Below, piece after piece: positions 19,701 through 29,241 of a stretch of 64,000 nucleotides of DNA. A model generated the notes under the pieces. The model was not told the DNA's origin, did no database searches, and saw only the letters and a list, made by a program, of their open reading frames with translations. The DNA is taken from assembly GCF_014268805.2 (NCBI RefSeq), contig NZ_JABWRF020000002.1, forward strand, positions 124,001 to 188,000, in the 5' to 3' direction. A program made the position numbers and the translations under genes. How positions within the stretch are numbered: the stretch's first letter is position 1; every line of letters starts with the position of its first letter. The stretch is from Pseudomonas farsensis. GTDB lineage: Bacteria; Pseudomonadota; Gammaproteobacteria; Pseudomonadales; Pseudomonadaceae.

Positions 19701-22031
19701 TTCGCAGATTTCGTCCACCTGCCACAGTTCGGCCTGGTGCGCGGCGTGGCTGAGGGTGGTCATATCATCGAGCAGGGTCTCGAGCCCCTGGCGCTCGCTC
19801 GGCTGTTGCTGCCAGTGGCTCAGCAGCGCGTCGGCATCCAGCAGCGTGTCCATGGCCTGGCCAAGGAAACTTGCGATCAGTTGCGGGTCGCGGCGGCTGC
19901 GCCGCGCCGGGTGCGGGTCGGCGTGCTGCTGGGCAAGCCGCGCATCGACGGTCTGCCCGACCTGTTCGATCAACTCGCCGGCCCCCGGGATCGGCGCCAA
20001 CGGCGTGCTGCCCAGCTGCGCAAGGCCCAGGTGGAACAGCGCCCGCGCCGCTTCGAGCAGCTCGATTTCCACCAGCAGCAGCGGCTGCTCGTGGCCTTTG
20101 TATTCGCGCACCAGGCGGTCGAGGGCGGTGGCGAGTTCTGCCACCGGCATGACCCCGGCCATCGCCGCGCTGCCCTTGAGCGTGTGCAACGCCCGTTGCA
20201 GGTTGTCGCTGACCGGCGTGCCCTGTGGGTCGGCGCCCTGCAAAAAGTCATCGAGGCCGGCCAGGTGGCCCTGGGCCTCGTTGCGGAAGATCTCCAGCAG
20301 GTTCGGGTCAAGCCCGTCAATGCGCGCGCCAGGGGCTGCGTCGTTCAGCGCCAGCGCATGCAGATGGCCGGCCAGCTGTTCTATTTCAGCAGTGGCTGGC
20401 ACCTGCCCCACGGCAAAATCGGCCAGCAGGTCAGGCAAACGGACGAACACCTGCTGCAACGCCACCAGCCCTTCGGCGCTGAGCACGATGCGCCCTTCAA
20501 GCACGCGGTTAAGCAGATGTTCGGCGCCCCACGCCAGCTCCGCCAGGGCCTGCGCATGCACCATGCGGCCGCTGCCCTTGAGCGTGTGCAGGGCGCGGCG
20601 CACTTCAACCAGGGCGTCGCGCAGTGTGTTGTCGGCGCGCCAGCGCAGCCACTGGCGCTCGATTTCCGGCAGCAGCTCGCCCGCTTCTTCCATGAACACT
20701 GCACGCAGTTCATCGTCGATGCCGTCCACCGCCTGTGCGCTAGGCGGGCTTGCGGCTGAGCGTTGGCAATACACGCCGAGCGCCGCCATGCCGGCCTGGG
20801 CCATGTCGATAAAGTGCTGGGCATCGGCCAGCGGATCGGCCACCCGCCATTGCAGGTAGCTCTCCATCGCGCACAGGGCATCGGCAAGGTGCGCCAGGTC
20901 GTCGGGCAGCGGCTCTTGGTCAAGGTGGCCGAGCCAGCCCTGCACGTAGCCGGCAGCGGCGCCGATCACCTCGGCGGCTGCGGGCAGCATCAGCATGGCC
21001 AACGCCCCGCGCACCTGCTGCAACAACCCCGGCAGCGCCTGCAGGCGCTGGCGCGACCAGTCCGATTCAAGGCAATCGCCGATCAGGTCCTTGGCCTGGT
21101 GCAGCACGTTCAGCGACTCGTTGAGCACCAACTGGCGGGTGTCAGCCAGGTCGGCACCCGGCAGGCTGCCGGGCAGGGTTTCTTCGAGCGGGCCGACCAT
21201 GCCGTTGAGCGTTGCCTCGACGTACAGCAGCGCACCGGCCACATCCATCAACAGCGCTTCATCAACGGCATCGTTGTGGTCGGCCTGTGCCTGCAACGCC
21301 AGCACCTGGTCGATGATCACCCGGCGCGGCTGCTGGAAACCCAGCACCGCCAGGGTATCGGCGACATGGCGCAGCGGCGCCAGCAAGGCATCGAGCGGTT
21401 CGCGGGGGGCAGCATTGCCGCTGACGAACGGGTCGAGGCGTTCCTTGATGCGCATCAGGTCGTCGCACAGGGCCATCACTACCGAACGCAGCGCATCGCG
21501 GCCAGCACCGGCCTGCATGTGCTCGCGCCAGTTGCCCAGCGACAGGTCCAGGTCGGCAAGGTCGGCAGCACCGGCCAGGCGTTGGCCGAGGTCGCCCAGC
21601 AGGCTGCCCTGGGCCAACGGCTCGGCGCCACGGCATTGGCGCAACTGGTTGAGCAGCGGCAGTACCACCAGCGGCAAGTCGTGACGCGCCCCGCGCAGCC
21701 GGTCCAGGTACGGCGGCAATTGCTCCAAGCCGCGAAACAGCGGCCCCAGGCAGTCGCCGCGCGGCGGCACCTGACCGTCAGCGATGGCCTGGGCGAGCAG
21801 TTCGAGTTCTTCGGCCAGGCGCGTGGCGCCGGGCAATTGCAACATGCGCAGGCAGCCATGCACCTGATGCAGGTTGTCGACCACGAACGCCAGCATCGAC
21901 AGGTCGTCCGGCGCCCCGGCAAAACGTTCCAGGGCTTGGCGCGCCTGGCCCAGGCAGTCGAGGATGGGTGCCTTGACCCAGGCCAGGGCAACCGTGTCGT
22001 GGCGGGCGCTGCCCAGGCTCGGCTCGCTCAC
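16758..22031 (-). CDS. chpA: Hybrid CheA-type histidine kinase of the Pil-Chp pathway
   Basis: A giant sensor kinase of 1757 residues that receives signals through PilJ and phosphorylates PilG and PilH to control type IV pilus dynamics. Histidine-phosphotransfer motifs are visible at His482 ([11 protein letters not shown]), His616 ([11 protein letters not shown]) and His1041 ([11 protein letters not shown]). A fourth copy has Gln900 in place of His ([11 protein letters not shown]) and cannot be phosphorylated there. Further degenerate modules fill the N-terminal 450 residues. Then come the dimer and ATPase domains ([11 protein letters not shown] near 1340, [15 protein letters not shown]), a CheW-like domain (about 1480-1610) and a C-terminal receiver with Asp1686 ([12 protein letters not shown]). 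The GTG start overlaps the pilJ stop (GTGA). Also called pilL. Confidence 0.93.
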   Translation of the reverse strand: MSEPSLGSARHDTVALAWVKAPILDCLGQARQALERFAGAPDDLSMLAFVVDNLHQVHGCLRMLQLPGATRLAEELELLAQAIADGQVPPRGDCLGPLFRGLEQLPPYLDRLRGARHDLPLVVLPLLNQLRQCRGAEPLAQGSLLGDLGQRLAGAADLADLDLSLGNWREHMQAGAGRDALRSVVMALCDDLMRIKERLDPFVSGNAAPREPLDALLAPLRHVADTLAVLGFQQPRRVIIDQVLALQAQADHNDAVDEALLMDVAGALLYVEATLNGMVGPLEETLPGSLPGADLADTRQLVLNESLNVLHQAKDLIGDCLESDWSRQRLQALPGLLQQVRGALAMLMLPAAAEVIGAAAGYVQGWLGHLDQEPLPDDLAHLADALCAMESYLQWRVADPLADAQHFIDMAQAGMAALGVYCQRSAASPPSAQAVDGIDDELRAVFMEEAGELLPEIERQWLRWRADNTLRDALVEVRRALHTLKGSGRMVHAQALAELAWGAEHLLNRVLEGRIVLSAEGLVALQQVFVRLPDLLADFAVGQVPATAEIEQLAGHLHALALNDAAPGARIDGLDPNLLEIFRNEAQGHLAGLDDFLQGADPQGTPVSDNLQRALHTLKGSAAMAGVMPVAELATALDRLVREYKGHEQPLLLVEIELLEAARALFHLGLAQLGSTPLAPIPGAGELIEQVGQTVDARLAQQHADPHPARRSRRDPQLIASFLGQAMDTLLDADALLSHWQQQPSERQGLETLLDDMTTLSHAAHQAELWQVDEICEGLLDLYGAVEEGSLPPSPRFFSVAAQAHETLFDLLDELAAGQDLNARPECLAELRGMLDDALDPSQVGVVGAQAVMPLVAPSLIELFLDEAEDILDSAGQALSRWQQEPDNLSVLAALQQDAQTLKGGAQMAAIGAVEVLAAELALLYEGVADRRLGTGGRLFELLRRCQQALADMLQQLHQGQAPVAAPALLAELREYRHSAPPPAPSEAVHEPAEAADDKELLEVFLEESSDIVESAAQSLARWQADPRSTVEVENLLRDLHTLKGGARMVEIAAIGDLAHELEFLYELLAAGRLPPTPALFSLLQNCHDRLAHMLDAVRMGQQLHAATALIDYIRNFSSAALTDSAAGQPQAEPLPAESPAAAPERAADMVKVDAELLDDLGNLAGEHAVIRGRIEQQVNDAQFALNEMETTLERMRDQLLRLDIETQGGSSSRQPFESDVYDDFDPLEMDRHSQLQQLSRALFESASDLLDLRETLLQRSQETHGLLQQQARVNSQLQEGLTATLMVPFERLVPRLQRVVRQVASELGKQVELVVGNAEGELDRSVLERMVAPLEHMLRNAVDHGLESREARLAAGKPELGTIHLDLLHEGADIVIEMSDDGAGVPLQAVREKAIKHGLLDPQANLSDHEILQFILRPGFSTAEKITQISGRGLGMDVVHEEVKQLGGSMSIESSPGRGARFQIRLPFTVSMNRALMVHLGEEQYAIPLNTIEGIVRVPPAELEACYRLDPPCYTYGGHEYALRYLGELVQGSGQPALLGQSVPLPVLLTHSHEQSFAIQVDSLSPSREIVVKSLGPQFAAVPGLSGATLLGDGRVVLILDLLGQLRGQQRRLARLPGAADSQRALIGPAPRRPLLVMVVDDSVTVRKVTSRLLERHGMSVLTAKDGVDAMALLEEHRPDVLLLDIEMPRMDGFEVATRIRRDPRLQHLPIIMITSRTGQKHRERAMAIGVNEYLGKPYQESLLLQSIAHWSQHHA

Positions 22032-24085
22032 GAGCGCTCAGCCTTGGGCAAGGTGAAACCGGACACCGAGCGACGCATCTCGCTGGCCATGCGCGCCAGG
22101 TGGCGAATGCTGTCGGCGGTGGCGCCGGAGCCGGCCGAGGTTTGCGCGGTAATCTGCTGGATCACCGCCATGGTGTGGGAAATCTGCCCGGCAGATGAGG
22201 TTTGCAACTGCGCCGCATCCGAGATGCTGTGGATAAGTTCGGCGAGGGTCTGCGAGACGCCTTCGATCTCGGCCAGCGCCACCCCGGCGTCCTGGGCCAG
22301 GCGCGCCCCGCGCACCACCTCGGCGGTGGTCTGCTCCATGGAGATCACCGCCTCGTTGGTGTCGGCCTGGATCGTGCGCACCAGCGCCTCGATCTGGCGC
22401 GTCGCCGAAGACGACCGCTCGGCCAGGCGCTGCACCTCGTCGGCCACCACCGCAAAACCACGGCCCGCCTCGCCCGCCAGCGACGCCTGAATGGCCGCGT
22501 TGAGGGCAAGGATGTTGGTCTGGTCGGCAATGTCGTCGATCAGGCTGACGATATCGCCGATTTCCTGGGACGACTCGCCCAACCGCTTGATCCGCTTGGC
22601 GGTGTCCTGGATCTGCTCGCGAATGTTGTCCATGCCGTTGATGGTGTTGTGCACCACCTCGTTGCCTTTGTTGGCAATCGCCACCGAACGCTCGGCCACC
22701 TTGGCCGACTCGTAGGCATGCGCCGACACCCGGTCGATGGACTCGACCATGTCGCCGACCGCTTCGGACGCTTCGCTGATCTGGTCGGCCTGGTGCTCGG
22801 AGGCCTTGGCCAACTGGCGCGCGGTGTTCTGCGTGTCCTGCACTGCTGCGGCGACCTGCTCGGCACTGTGGTTGATGGTGCCGACCAGGTCGCGCAGTTG
22901 GTCGACCGAGTAGTTGATCGAGTCGGCAATCGCCCCGGTGAAGTCTTCGGTCACCGATACCGTGACGGTCAGGTCGCCATCGGCCAGCTCTTCTATTTCA
23001 TCGAGCAGGCGCATGATTGCCTGCTGGTTGCGCTCGTTCTTCTCGGCGGTTTCTCGCAGCTGGCGGTGGGTGGCGCGCACCATCACCAAGCCAATCAAGA
23101 TGATCGAGGCCAGCGCCAGCAGCCCCAGCACGTAACCGCCGACGGTATCCAGGGTGCGCCCGTTGGCCAGGTTTTCGAAGCCGTTGGCCAGGTGCGAGGC
23201 TTCGTCGAGCAGGGTTTGCGAGAGGCTGAAGATGTTGCCGGCCGCCTCGCGCACCCGCAGCAGCTCCGGCGAGGTTTCCAGAATTTCGTCCACGGAGCCG
23301 GCCACAAACTGGAACAGCTCGGCGATTTCCGCCAGCCGCGCACGGGCATCGGCATCCTCGACGCGGGTGACCTGAATCGCCGGGTTGCCGGCCAGCATGC
23401 CTTCGAGCACCTGGCCGAACCGGCTGGCGTCGCGACCAAAGGTGTCGGCCGCCTGCACCGAGGCTTCGTCGCCGCCCAGCACCGTGTTGACCGAGCCGAG
23501 AATACGCTCGGCCAACAGCAGTTGGCGCTGGGCCACCGCAACCTGGCTGGCCGGGGCGCCGCTTTGCAGCAGGATCTCCACCACTTTTTCGTATTCGACC
23601 TGCAACTGCGGCACGGTCTCGGCCAGGGTCGCCGCCACCTGGTGCAGCGACAGCACGGTTTGCTCGCTGGCCAGGATGGTGTCGGTGTTCTTGCGCAGGT
23701 TGTCCCAGTCCTGGCGTACCGCGTCCATCTCGTCCCGCACGGCCGCAGGCGCGGGCGGCAGGCCGGTGGTCTTGTCGCCGTGGCGCAGGTAGTCCCAGCG
23801 CCGCTCGAAATCGTTGCGCGCATCACTCAGCTGACGAAACGCCAGGCCCTTGCCGGCAGCGGCTTCGGTGGCGTTCTTGGCGATGCGCTGGGACAACACG
23901 CGCAGCTCGCCGGCGTGGCCGATGTACTGCTTGTCGTGGTTGGCCTGGGTATTGAGGTAGGCAAAGTTGGCAAACAGCAGCACGATCGACAGGATCAGCA
24001 CCACGAACAGCACGGTTATCTGCGCGGTGCTGCGCGGGCGCTGGGCAACGGCGGCAGGTGAAACGGTGGGGCCCGGCTTGTTCAC
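22028..24085 (-). CDS. pilJ: Type IV pilus methyl-accepting chemotaxis protein
   Basis: A 685-residue membrane receptor of the Pil-Chp system. The start is a GTG at 24085 ([15 protein letters not shown]), preceded by AGAGGATT; longer frames run back through pilI. Helix 1 ([21 protein letters not shown]) leads into a periplasmic domain starting [27 protein letters not shown], strongly reminiscent of P. aeruginosa PilJ. A second helix ([17 protein letters not shown]) and HAMP linker follow. The cytoplasmic signalling hairpin tip reads [21 protein letters not shown], with S where many MCPs have R, as in PilJ. No pilK methyltransferase gene follows, in contrast to P. aeruginosa. Confidence 0.95.
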   Translation of the reverse strand: MNKPGPTVSPAAVAQRPRSTAQITVLFVVLILSIVLLFANFAYLNTQANHDKQYIGHAGELRVLSQRIAKNATEAAAGKGLAFRQLSDARNDFERRWDYLRHGDKTTGLPPAPAAVRDEMDAVRQDWDNLRKNTDTILASEQTVLSLHQVAATLAETVPQLQVEYEKVVEILLQSGAPASQVAVAQRQLLLAERILGSVNTVLGGDEASVQAADTFGRDASRFGQVLEGMLAGNPAIQVTRVEDADARARLAEIAELFQFVAGSVDEILETSPELLRVREAAGNIFSLSQTLLDEASHLANGFENLANGRTLDTVGGYVLGLLALASIILIGLVMVRATHRQLRETAEKNERNQQAIMRLLDEIEELADGDLTVTVSVTEDFTGAIADSINYSVDQLRDLVGTINHSAEQVAAAVQDTQNTARQLAKASEHQADQISEASEAVGDMVESIDRVSAHAYESAKVAERSVAIANKGNEVVHNTINGMDNIREQIQDTAKRIKRLGESSQEIGDIVSLIDDIADQTNILALNAAIQASLAGEAGRGFAVVADEVQRLAERSSSATRQIEALVRTIQADTNEAVISMEQTTAEVVRGARLAQDAGVALAEIEGVSQTLAELIHSISDAAQLQTSSAGQISHTMAVIQQITAQTSAGSGATADSIRHLARMASEMRRSVSGFTLPKAERS

Positions 24086-24101
24086 GTCGAAAAATCCTCT
24101 A

Positions 24102-24656
24102 CTACAACGCCACATCGAGAAAGCCCGGCGCCTGGGCCAGGGCGAACGGGCTGAAAATCGCCCAGTTGCGCTCACGGGGGAAATGCCCTTGCACGAAGGG
24201 CGCTGCGGCGCGAAGCAAAGGCTGCGGTGGCGACAGCTCAAGGCTGCTGAGGGCAAAATGCTGCAGCCCCACCACTTCATCCACCAGCAAGCCTGCAAAC
24301 AGCTCTTCATGGTCCAGCACCAGCACCCGGCGCTGCTTGCCGGCGGCCGCCGGGCCAAGGCCGAAGAACGCGCTTAAGTCCATCACCGGCAGCAGCCGCC
24401 CGCGCAGATTGGCCATGCCCCGCACCCACGGCTGCACACCCGGCACGCGGCTGCTGCGCGGCTCGCGCAACACTTCGGCGACCTCGCCCATGGGCGCGAC
24501 GAACCACTGCTGGGCAAGGCGAAAGCCAATGCCGCTCCACTGCTGCAGGCGCGGCTCGTGGGGCGGCTGGTCGGCCACCAGCAGGCGACAACGCCGGTCG
24601 ATGTCCAGCAACAGCTCGAAGGCGGTCAACGACGCGCCTTGGGGGCGGCTGGTCAA
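24102..24656 (-). CDS. pilI: CheW-like adaptor of the Pil-Chp system
   Basis: A 184-residue CheW domain protein that couples PilJ to ChpA. Visible segments are [47 protein letters not shown] and the C-terminal [17 protein letters not shown], all characteristic of PilI. The likely start is a TTG at 24656 that overlaps the pilH stop codon (TTGA); this is an uncommon start but is supported by the alignment of the N-terminus with the family and by the coupling. Confidence 0.9.
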   Translation of the reverse strand: MTSRPQGASLTAFELLLDIDRRCRLLVADQPPHEPRLQQWSGIGFRLAQQWFVAPMGEVAEVLREPRSSRVPGVQPWVRGMANLRGRLLPVMDLSAFFGLGPAAAGKQRRVLVLDHEELFAGLLVDEVVGLQHFALSSLELSPPQPLLRAAAPFVQGHFPRERNWAIFSPFALAQAPGFLDVAL

Positions 24657-25018
24657 GCGCCGAGCACCTCGCTGAGCTTGGCGATCAGGGCGTCTTCTTC
24701 GACCGGTTTGGTGAGAAAGTCCCGGGCGCCCTGGCGCGTGGCCCAGATGCGGTCGGTTTCCTGGTCCTTGGTAGTCACCACCACAACCGGAATGGCGCTG
24801 GTTTCTGGGTCTTTGCTCAGCTGGCGAGTGGCCTGGAAGCCGTTCATGCCAGGCATGACGATGTCCATCAGCACGGCGTCGGGCTTTTCCTGGCGGGCCA
24901 GGGCCACGCCGTCAGCGCCGTTGTTGGCCTTGAGCACCTGGTGGCCGTGCTTTTCGAGCCATTCGGTCAAGCGGTACATCTCTGTCGGCGAGTCGTCGAC
25001 AATCAGAACTCGGGCCAT
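24653..25018 (-). CDS. pilH: Response regulator PilH (single receiver domain)
   Basis: A 121-residue CheY-like protein: MARVLIVDDSPTEMYRLTEWL, phospho-acceptor in AVLMDIVMPGMNGF, the switch threonine in VVVVTTKDQ and the lysine in DFLTKPV. In P. aeruginosa PilH opposes or modulates PilG output in pilus retraction and cAMP control. The start at 25018 is chosen because the receiver fold begins there; the frame further upstream covers the pilG end. It lies 46 nt after pilG. Confidence 0.94.
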   Translation of the reverse strand: MARVLIVDDSPTEMYRLTEWLEKHGHQVLKANNGADGVALARQEKPDAVLMDIVMPGMNGFQATRQLSKDPETSAIPVVVVTTKDQETDRIWATRQGARDFLTKPVEEDALIAKLSEVLGA

Positions 25019-25064
25019 GCTGTTTCCCCATGTGTAACTGAAAGCGCCGCGTGGGCGGGCGGCG

Positions 25065-25466
25065 TCAGGGTGCGTGTTGGTGCTGCGCGGCGAAACCCGG
25101 CACATGGGCGCGGATCGCATCGAGCAGTTCGTCCTTGCTGAAGGGTTTGGTGAGGAACTGGTCGGAGCCTGCCACCCGCCCGCGCGCCTTGTCGAACAGG
25201 CCATCGCGCGAGGACAGCAGGATCACCGGGGTGTCCTTGAATTCGCTGTTGTGCTTGATCACCGCGCACGTTTGATAGCCGTCAAGACGCGGCATGAGCA
25301 CGTCGACGAAAATGATGCGGGGTTTGTGGTCGATGATCTTGGCCAGGGCATCGAAGCCGTCACTGGCGGTGATCACCTCGCAACCGGCCTCACCGAGCAA
25401 CATCTGCGCGGTGCGGCGGATCGTGCGGGAATCGTCGATCACCATCACCTTCAGGGGTTGTTCCAT
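25065..25466 (-). CDS. pilG: Response regulator PilG (single receiver domain)
   Basis: A 133-residue CheY-like protein, first gene of the pilG-H-I-J-chpA-chpC run. It shows MVIDDSRTIRRTAQMLL, the phospho-acceptor Asp in IIFVDVLMPRLDGY, VILLSSRDG and FLTKPFSKDEL. In P. aeruginosa it promotes pilus extension and activates adenylate cyclase. It is divergent from gshB with a 185-nt gap that must hold both promoters; a dyad of the GCTGCAAG family lies at its edge. Confidence 0.95.
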   Translation of the reverse strand: MEQPLKVMVIDDSRTIRRTAQMLLGEAGCEVITASDGFDALAKIIDHKPRIIFVDVLMPRLDGYQTCAVIKHNSEFKDTPVILLSSRDGLFDKARGRVAGSDQFLTKPFSKDELLDAIRAHVPGFAAQHQHAP

Positions 25467-25651
25467 AAATTCGCCACCTCTAAGAGCCGCAGGCTTGCAG
25501 CTTCTGGCTAGCGGCTTGATGGGGCCTTTTTAGCACACTCCCTGTAGCCATTCCATCTGCTCGCCACTTGACCCGGCGCGCGTCGGGCGCCACCCTGAGC
25601 CACTTTTATTTTTGTGCCATCGCGGTCAGCTGCCGCCAAGAGGAATTACCC

Positions 25652-26620
25652 ATGAGCGTTCGCCTCGGGATTGTCATGGACCCCATTGCGTCCATCTCCT
25701 ATAAAAAGGATAGCTCGCTGGCCATGTTGCTGGCCGCCCAGCAACGTGGCTGGAGCCTGTTCTACATGGAGCAGCGCGACCTGTACCAGGGCGAAGGCAA
25801 GGCCCGCGCGCGCATGCGCCCCTTGAAAGTGTTCGCCGACCCCGCACGCTGGTTCGAGCTGGGCGATGAGCAGGACAGCACCCTGGCCGAGCTTGACGTG
25901 ATCCTGATGCGCAAGGACCCGCCATTCGACATGGAGTTCGTCTACAGCACCTACCTGCTGGAGCAGGCCGAAGCTGACGGCGTGCTGGTGGTCAACCGCC
26001 CGCAAAGCCTGCGCGACTGCAACGAAAAACTCTTCGCCACGCTGTTCCCGCAGTGCACGCCGCCCACCCTGGTGAGCCGCCGCCCGGACATCATTCGCGA
26101 ATTCGCCGCCAAACACGGCGATGTGATCCTCAAGCCGCTGGACGGCATGGGCGGCACGTCGATCTTCCGCCACCGCGTCGGCGACCCCAACCTCTCGGTG
26201 ATCCTCGAAACCCTGACCCTGCTCGGCACCCAGCAGATCATGGCGCAGGCCTACCTGCCGGCAATCAAGGACGGCGACAAACGCATCCTTATGGTCGATG
26301 GCGAGCCGGTCGACTACTGCCTGGCGCGCATCCCGGCCAGCGGCGAAACCCGTGGCAACCTGGCCGCAGGCGGCCGTGGCGAGGCCCGCCCGTTGAGCGA
26401 GCGCGACCGCTGGATCGCCGCCCAGGTAGGCCCCACGTTGCGTGAAAAAGGCCTGTTGTTCGTCGGCCTCGACGTGATTGGCGAGCACCTGACCGAAATC
26501 AACGTCACCAGCCCGACCTGCATCCGCGAGATCGACGCCGCCTTCGGCACCGATATCGGCGGCCTGCTGATGGACGCCATTGATCGCCAGCTCAAGGAAA
26601 AAAATAGCTGCAAGCTTTAA
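25652..26620 (+). CDS. gshB: Glutathione synthetase
   Basis: GshB joins gamma-glutamylcysteine and glycine with ATP, the last step of glutathione synthesis. The 322-residue product is an ATP-grasp enzyme. Its N-terminal substrate domain begins MSVRLGIVMDPIASISYKKDSSLAML. The ATP-binding part shows NEKLFATLFP, ILKPLDGMGGTSIFR and VGLDVIGEHLTEINVTSPTC. The ATG at 25652 follows AAGAGGAATTACC at good distance. It is followed by a dyad and then tonB, a common gene order in pseudomonads. Confidence 0.97.
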   Translation: MSVRLGIVMDPIASISYKKDSSLAMLLAAQQRGWSLFYMEQRDLYQGEGKARARMRPLKVFADPARWFELGDEQDSTLAELDVILMRKDPPFDMEFVYSTYLLEQAEADGVLVVNRPQSLRDCNEKLFATLFPQCTPPTLVSRRPDIIREFAAKHGDVILKPLDGMGGTSIFRHRVGDPNLSVILETLTLLGTQQIMAQAYLPAIKDGDKRILMVDGEPVDYCLARIPASGETRGNLAAGGRGEARPLSERDRWIAAQVGPTLREKGLLFVGLDVIGEHLTEINVTSPTCIREIDAAFGTDIGGLLMDAIDRQLKEKNSCKL

Positions 26621-26690
26621 GCTGCAAGCCTCAAGTTGAAGCAGGCCGGCGTATGGCAGGCTTCAACTTGCCGCTTGAACCTTGCAACTA
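26607..26690. repeat. Dyads of the AAGCTGCAAG family between gshB and tonB
   Basis: CAAGTTGAAGC (26632-26642) and GCTTCAACTTG (26660-26670) form a perfect 11-bp inverted repeat with a 17-nt loop. It is preceded by GCTGCAAGCTTTAAGCTGCAAGC. No T run follows, so terminator function is uncertain. The words match those after ahcY and before gshB. Confidence 0.55.
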
Positions 26691-26700
26691 GACGCTAACC

Positions 26701-27606
26701 ATGACGCTGCCCGCCGACATTCCCACCGACCTGCTGCCACCGCGCGTTCGCCCGGTGGACCGGCTTGGCTTTACCTTGTTTCTGGCTGCCGTGGTGCACC
26801 TGGCGCTGATCCTCGGCGTGGGCTTTTCGGTGATCAAGCCTGCCGATATCCGCCAGACCATGGATATCACCCTGGCCACCTTCAAAAGCGAAAAAGCGCC
26901 TGACAAGGCTGATTTCCAGGCTCAGGAAAACCAGCAAGGCAGCGGCACCCTGGACAAGAAAGCGGTACCCAAGACCACCGAAGTGGCGCCGTTCCAGGAC
27001 AGCAAGATCAACAAGGTGACCCCGCCGCCTGCCGCCAAGCCCGAGGTTGCAGCGCAGCCGGTGCAGCAAAAGTCGGCGGTGACCACCCAGGCGCCCAAGG
27101 CGCACAAGGTCGAGCCAAAGCCCAAAGAGAGCAAGCCGCAGCCAAAGCCTGAGGCCAAGGTGCCGGACTTCGACAGTTCGCAGCTGTCCAGCCAGATCGC
27201 AAGCCTTGAGGCGGAGCTTTCCAACGAACAGCAACGCTACGCCAAGCGCCCGCGCATCCACCGCTTGAACGCCGCTTCCACCCTGCGTGACAAAGGCGCC
27301 TGGTACAAAGAGGAATGGCGCAAGAAGGTCGAGCGCATCGGCAACCTCAACTACCCCGAAGAGGCCCGGCGCCAGCAGATGTACGGCAGCTTGCGCATGA
27401 TGGTGTCGATCAACCGCGATGGCTCGCTGTTCGAAGTGCTGGTGCTGGAGTCCTCCGGCCAGCCGGTGCTCGACCAGGCCGCCCAGCGCATCGTGCGCCT
27501 GGCAGCCCCGTTTGCACCCTTTACCGGCGACATGGCCGAGTTCGACCGCCTGGAAATCATCCGCACCTGGCGCTTTGCGCGGGGCGACAAGCTGTCGAGT
27601 AATTGA
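26701..27606 (+). CDS. tonB: TonB-type energy transducer
   Basis: A 301-residue protein that links the inner-membrane proton gradient (via ExbB-ExbD) to outer-membrane receptors. One N-terminal helix (FTLFLAAVVHLALILGVGFSV, near residues 22-42) anchors it. It carries the histidine that TonB proteins need in this helix. A Lys/Pro-rich periplasmic spacer follows (KVEPKPKESKPQPKPEAK). The C-terminal domain contains NYPEEARRQQMYGSLRMMVSINRDGSL and ends with a conserved-looking IIRTWRFARGD. The YP motif and the beta-strand pattern identify the TonB C-terminal fold. The target receptors cannot be told. No Fur box is apparent upstream. Confidence 0.93.
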   Translation: MTLPADIPTDLLPPRVRPVDRLGFTLFLAAVVHLALILGVGFSVIKPADIRQTMDITLATFKSEKAPDKADFQAQENQQGSGTLDKKAVPKTTEVAPFQDSKINKVTPPPAAKPEVAAQPVQQKSAVTTQAPKAHKVEPKPKESKPQPKPEAKVPDFDSSQLSSQIASLEAELSNEQQRYAKRPRIHRLNAASTLRDKGAWYKEEWRKKVERIGNLNYPEEARRQQMYGSLRMMVSINRDGSLFEVLVLESSGQPVLDQAAQRIVRLAAPFAPFTGDMAEFDRLEIIRTWRFARGDKLSSN

Positions 27607-27608
27607 GA

Positions 27609-27640
27609 AGCGTCAACTGTCATTTTTACCAGTTGACGCT
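27609..27640. repeat. Perfect 11-bp palindrome at the left edge of the insertion
   Basis: AGCGTCAACTG (27609-27619) and CAGTTGACGCT (27630-27640) pair perfectly around a 10-nt T-rich loop, just after the tonB stop. The T run is in the loop and not behind the stem, so this is not a standard terminator. It marks the change to AT-rich sequence. Confidence 0.6.
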
Positions 27641-27694
27641 CACCCGCAGAAGCACAGACTCGAACGACCGAAAGAGTGAACGAGGGAATGTGTG

Positions 27695-28231
27695 ATGCCG
27701 CTACCAACTGAAGAATACGACTATCAAAGACGCGTCATCGCTCGGCTGGCCAGCCGCCCCGACGCGCCGAAGTTCAGCATTGAGATAAATTTCCTTGGAA
27801 AAACGCTAACTTCAAAAAAAGCTAAATTCAGCACAATCAATGTAACAGATCACACAGGCTTTGGCCTGTTTTGCACCTTTGAGGACCCCATCCTTGACCC
27901 TTCAGCCGACAAACTTTGTTTATTTATTTTTTGTGCAAGCTTCTCGGGATTATTAGCAAAAAATCACACATTCTCTGGAGACTTAATAAACGTGCTCGGC
28001 GATGACGGCTACCTCACTCTAGGTGCAGGACAAATAGACCACCCCACTAAGGGGACCTATATCAATTCACCTCAGAGCCTCAAGAGCACTCTTAGCGAAT
28101 TGGAGTCCATCCCCGTCAAACTATCTGGCCTGTTACATTGCGCCGCAAAGGACGGAACAAAATACAGACTACAGATTGACATTGAAGGGCAAGATTACTC
28201 CGAAGATGACACTGACATATCATTTACATAA
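27695..28231 (+). CDS. Hypothetical protein, AT-rich accessory gene
   Basis: A protein of 178 residues (MPLPTEEYDYQRRVIARL...) that I do not recognise. The start at 27695 (or the adjacent GTG 27692) follows CGAGGGA. The sequence looks like a soluble mixed alpha/beta or beta-rich domain with no signal peptide, no membrane helix and an acidic C-terminus (EGQDYSEDDTDISF). Its DNA is clearly richer in A and T than both neighbours and uses codons rare elsewhere in the window (TTA, AAA, ATA). It lies between tonB and a decayed transposase. These facts point to horizontal gain. Small acidic orphans of this kind are sometimes immunity proteins, but there is no toxin gene nearby and I do not assign that role. 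Confidence 0.65.
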   Translation: MPLPTEEYDYQRRVIARLASRPDAPKFSIEINFLGKTLTSKKAKFSTINVTDHTGFGLFCTFEDPILDPSADKLCLFIFCASFSGLLAKNHTFSGDLINVLGDDGYLTLGAGQIDHPTKGTYINSPQSLKSTLSELESIPVKLSGLLHCAAKDGTKYRLQIDIEGQDYSEDDTDISFT

Positions 28232-28292
28232 GGCGCTTCGGGAGCGCTCATATAGCCTCTTTACGACGCGCGTAGTGTTTCGCAAGTAAAAC

Positions 28293-28625
28293 TCATATTT
28301 TTCGGCCTAGCGGCTCGGCTGCACGGCCGACGCCTGCCAAGATATCCTCGGCCTTTCGGAGCCAGCGAAAAGGTCGAGGATTAGCGTTGTGGGTGGACAG
28401 GTAGTACTCAATAGACTCCTCCAGATCCTTCGCGCTGGTATATGCCTGGCGCTGGAGCCACTTCTCGCCCAGCGTCGAGAAAAAGCGTTCCACCAAACTC
28501 CATCAAGATGCCGCAGTAGGCGTGAAATGCACTTGATAGCGCGACGAATCTGGCTTTTCTCGTCAACACGGAGCACGAGAGGCTTGTCGGGATCTGGGTT
28601 TCCACTCGACATCACAGCTAAAAAG
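28293..28625 (-). pseudogene. IS630-type transposase remnant
   Basis: Two conserved stretches of an IS630-family DDE transposase survive. The upstream piece reads DPDKPLVLRVDEKSQI, where the family has its catalytic Asp in VDEKSQ. The downstream piece reads VHFTPTAAS, then an in-frame TGA stop, then SLVERFFSTLGEKWLQRQAY, with the family's C-terminal YLSTHNANPRPFRW and ILAGVGRA. The 150 or so codons that should separate them are missing, so the gene carries an internal deletion plus a stop. No terminal inverted repeats could be made out. It lies on the right side of the AT-rich insertion between tonB and yqgE. Confidence 0.8.
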
Positions 28626-28671
28626 ACCCTGTATCTTGTCAGTCTCTTCACCTGGCGCCACACTATCGCCC

Positions 28672-29241
28672 ATGAAAACCTTCACGCCCAGCTACCTCAA
28701 GCACCAGTTCCTGATCGCCATGCCGCACATGGCCGACCCGAACTTCGCGCATACGCTGACGTACATCGTCGAACACAACGAGAACGGCGCCATGGGGCTG
28801 GTGATCAACCGCCCGCAGGAACTGAACCTGGCCGATATCCTCGAGCAACTGCGCCCGGATGACACGCCGCCGCCCTCCACCCTTCACGTGCCCATCTACC
28901 AGGGCGGCCCGGTGCAGACCGACCGCGGCTTCGTGTTGCACAGCAACGAATGCAGCTTCCAGGCAACCGTGGCACTGCAAGGGCTGTCGCTGACCACCTC
29001 GCAGGACGTACTGCTGGCCATCGCCGCAGGTGTTGGCCCCAAGCAGAGCCTGATTACCCTCGGCTACGCCGGCTGGGAAGCGGGCCAGCTTGAAGCAGAG
29101 CTGGCCGACAACGCCTGGCTCAACTGCCCGTTCGACGCCGACATCCTGTTCGCCACTGCCAGCGACCTGCGCCTTGGCGCTGCGGCGCAGAGCCTGGGGA
29201 TCAACCTGAGCCTGCTGACCAGCCAGGCGGGGCACGCCTGA
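28672..29241 (+). CDS. yqgE: YqgE/AlgH family protein
   Basis: A 189-residue protein of the UPF0301 (YqgE/AlgH) family. In P. aeruginosa the homologue AlgH was linked to alginate control, but its molecular role is unsettled. Motifs: LKHQFLIAMPHMADPNFAHTLTYIVEHNENGAMGLVINRP at the N-terminus and VYQGGPV-type YQGGPVQTDRGFVLH. The ATG at 28672 is chosen because the family starts there. The stop overlaps the yqgF start by 1 nt, which couples the two. Confidence 0.93.
   Translation: MKTFTPSYLKHQFLIAMPHMADPNFAHTLTYIVEHNENGAMGLVINRPQELNLADILEQLRPDDTPPPSTLHVPIYQGGPVQTDRGFVLHSNECSFQATVALQGLSLTTSQDVLLAIAAGVGPKQSLITLGYAGWEAGQLEAELADNAWLNCPFDADILFATASDLRLGAAAQSLGINLSLLTSQAGHA

Noticed and set aside
19062..20759. 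Long plus-strand open frames (for example 565 codons) opposite chpA
   Set aside because: They are antisense to a gene with clear domain structure. Their products are rich in Arg, Gln, Leu and His without motifs, as expected from GC-biased codon positions read backwards.
27695..28231. Orphan protein as an immunity or anti-phage factor
   Set aside because: Composition and position fit an accessory gene, but there is no toxin, effector or defence partner beside it and no motif. The role would be a guess.
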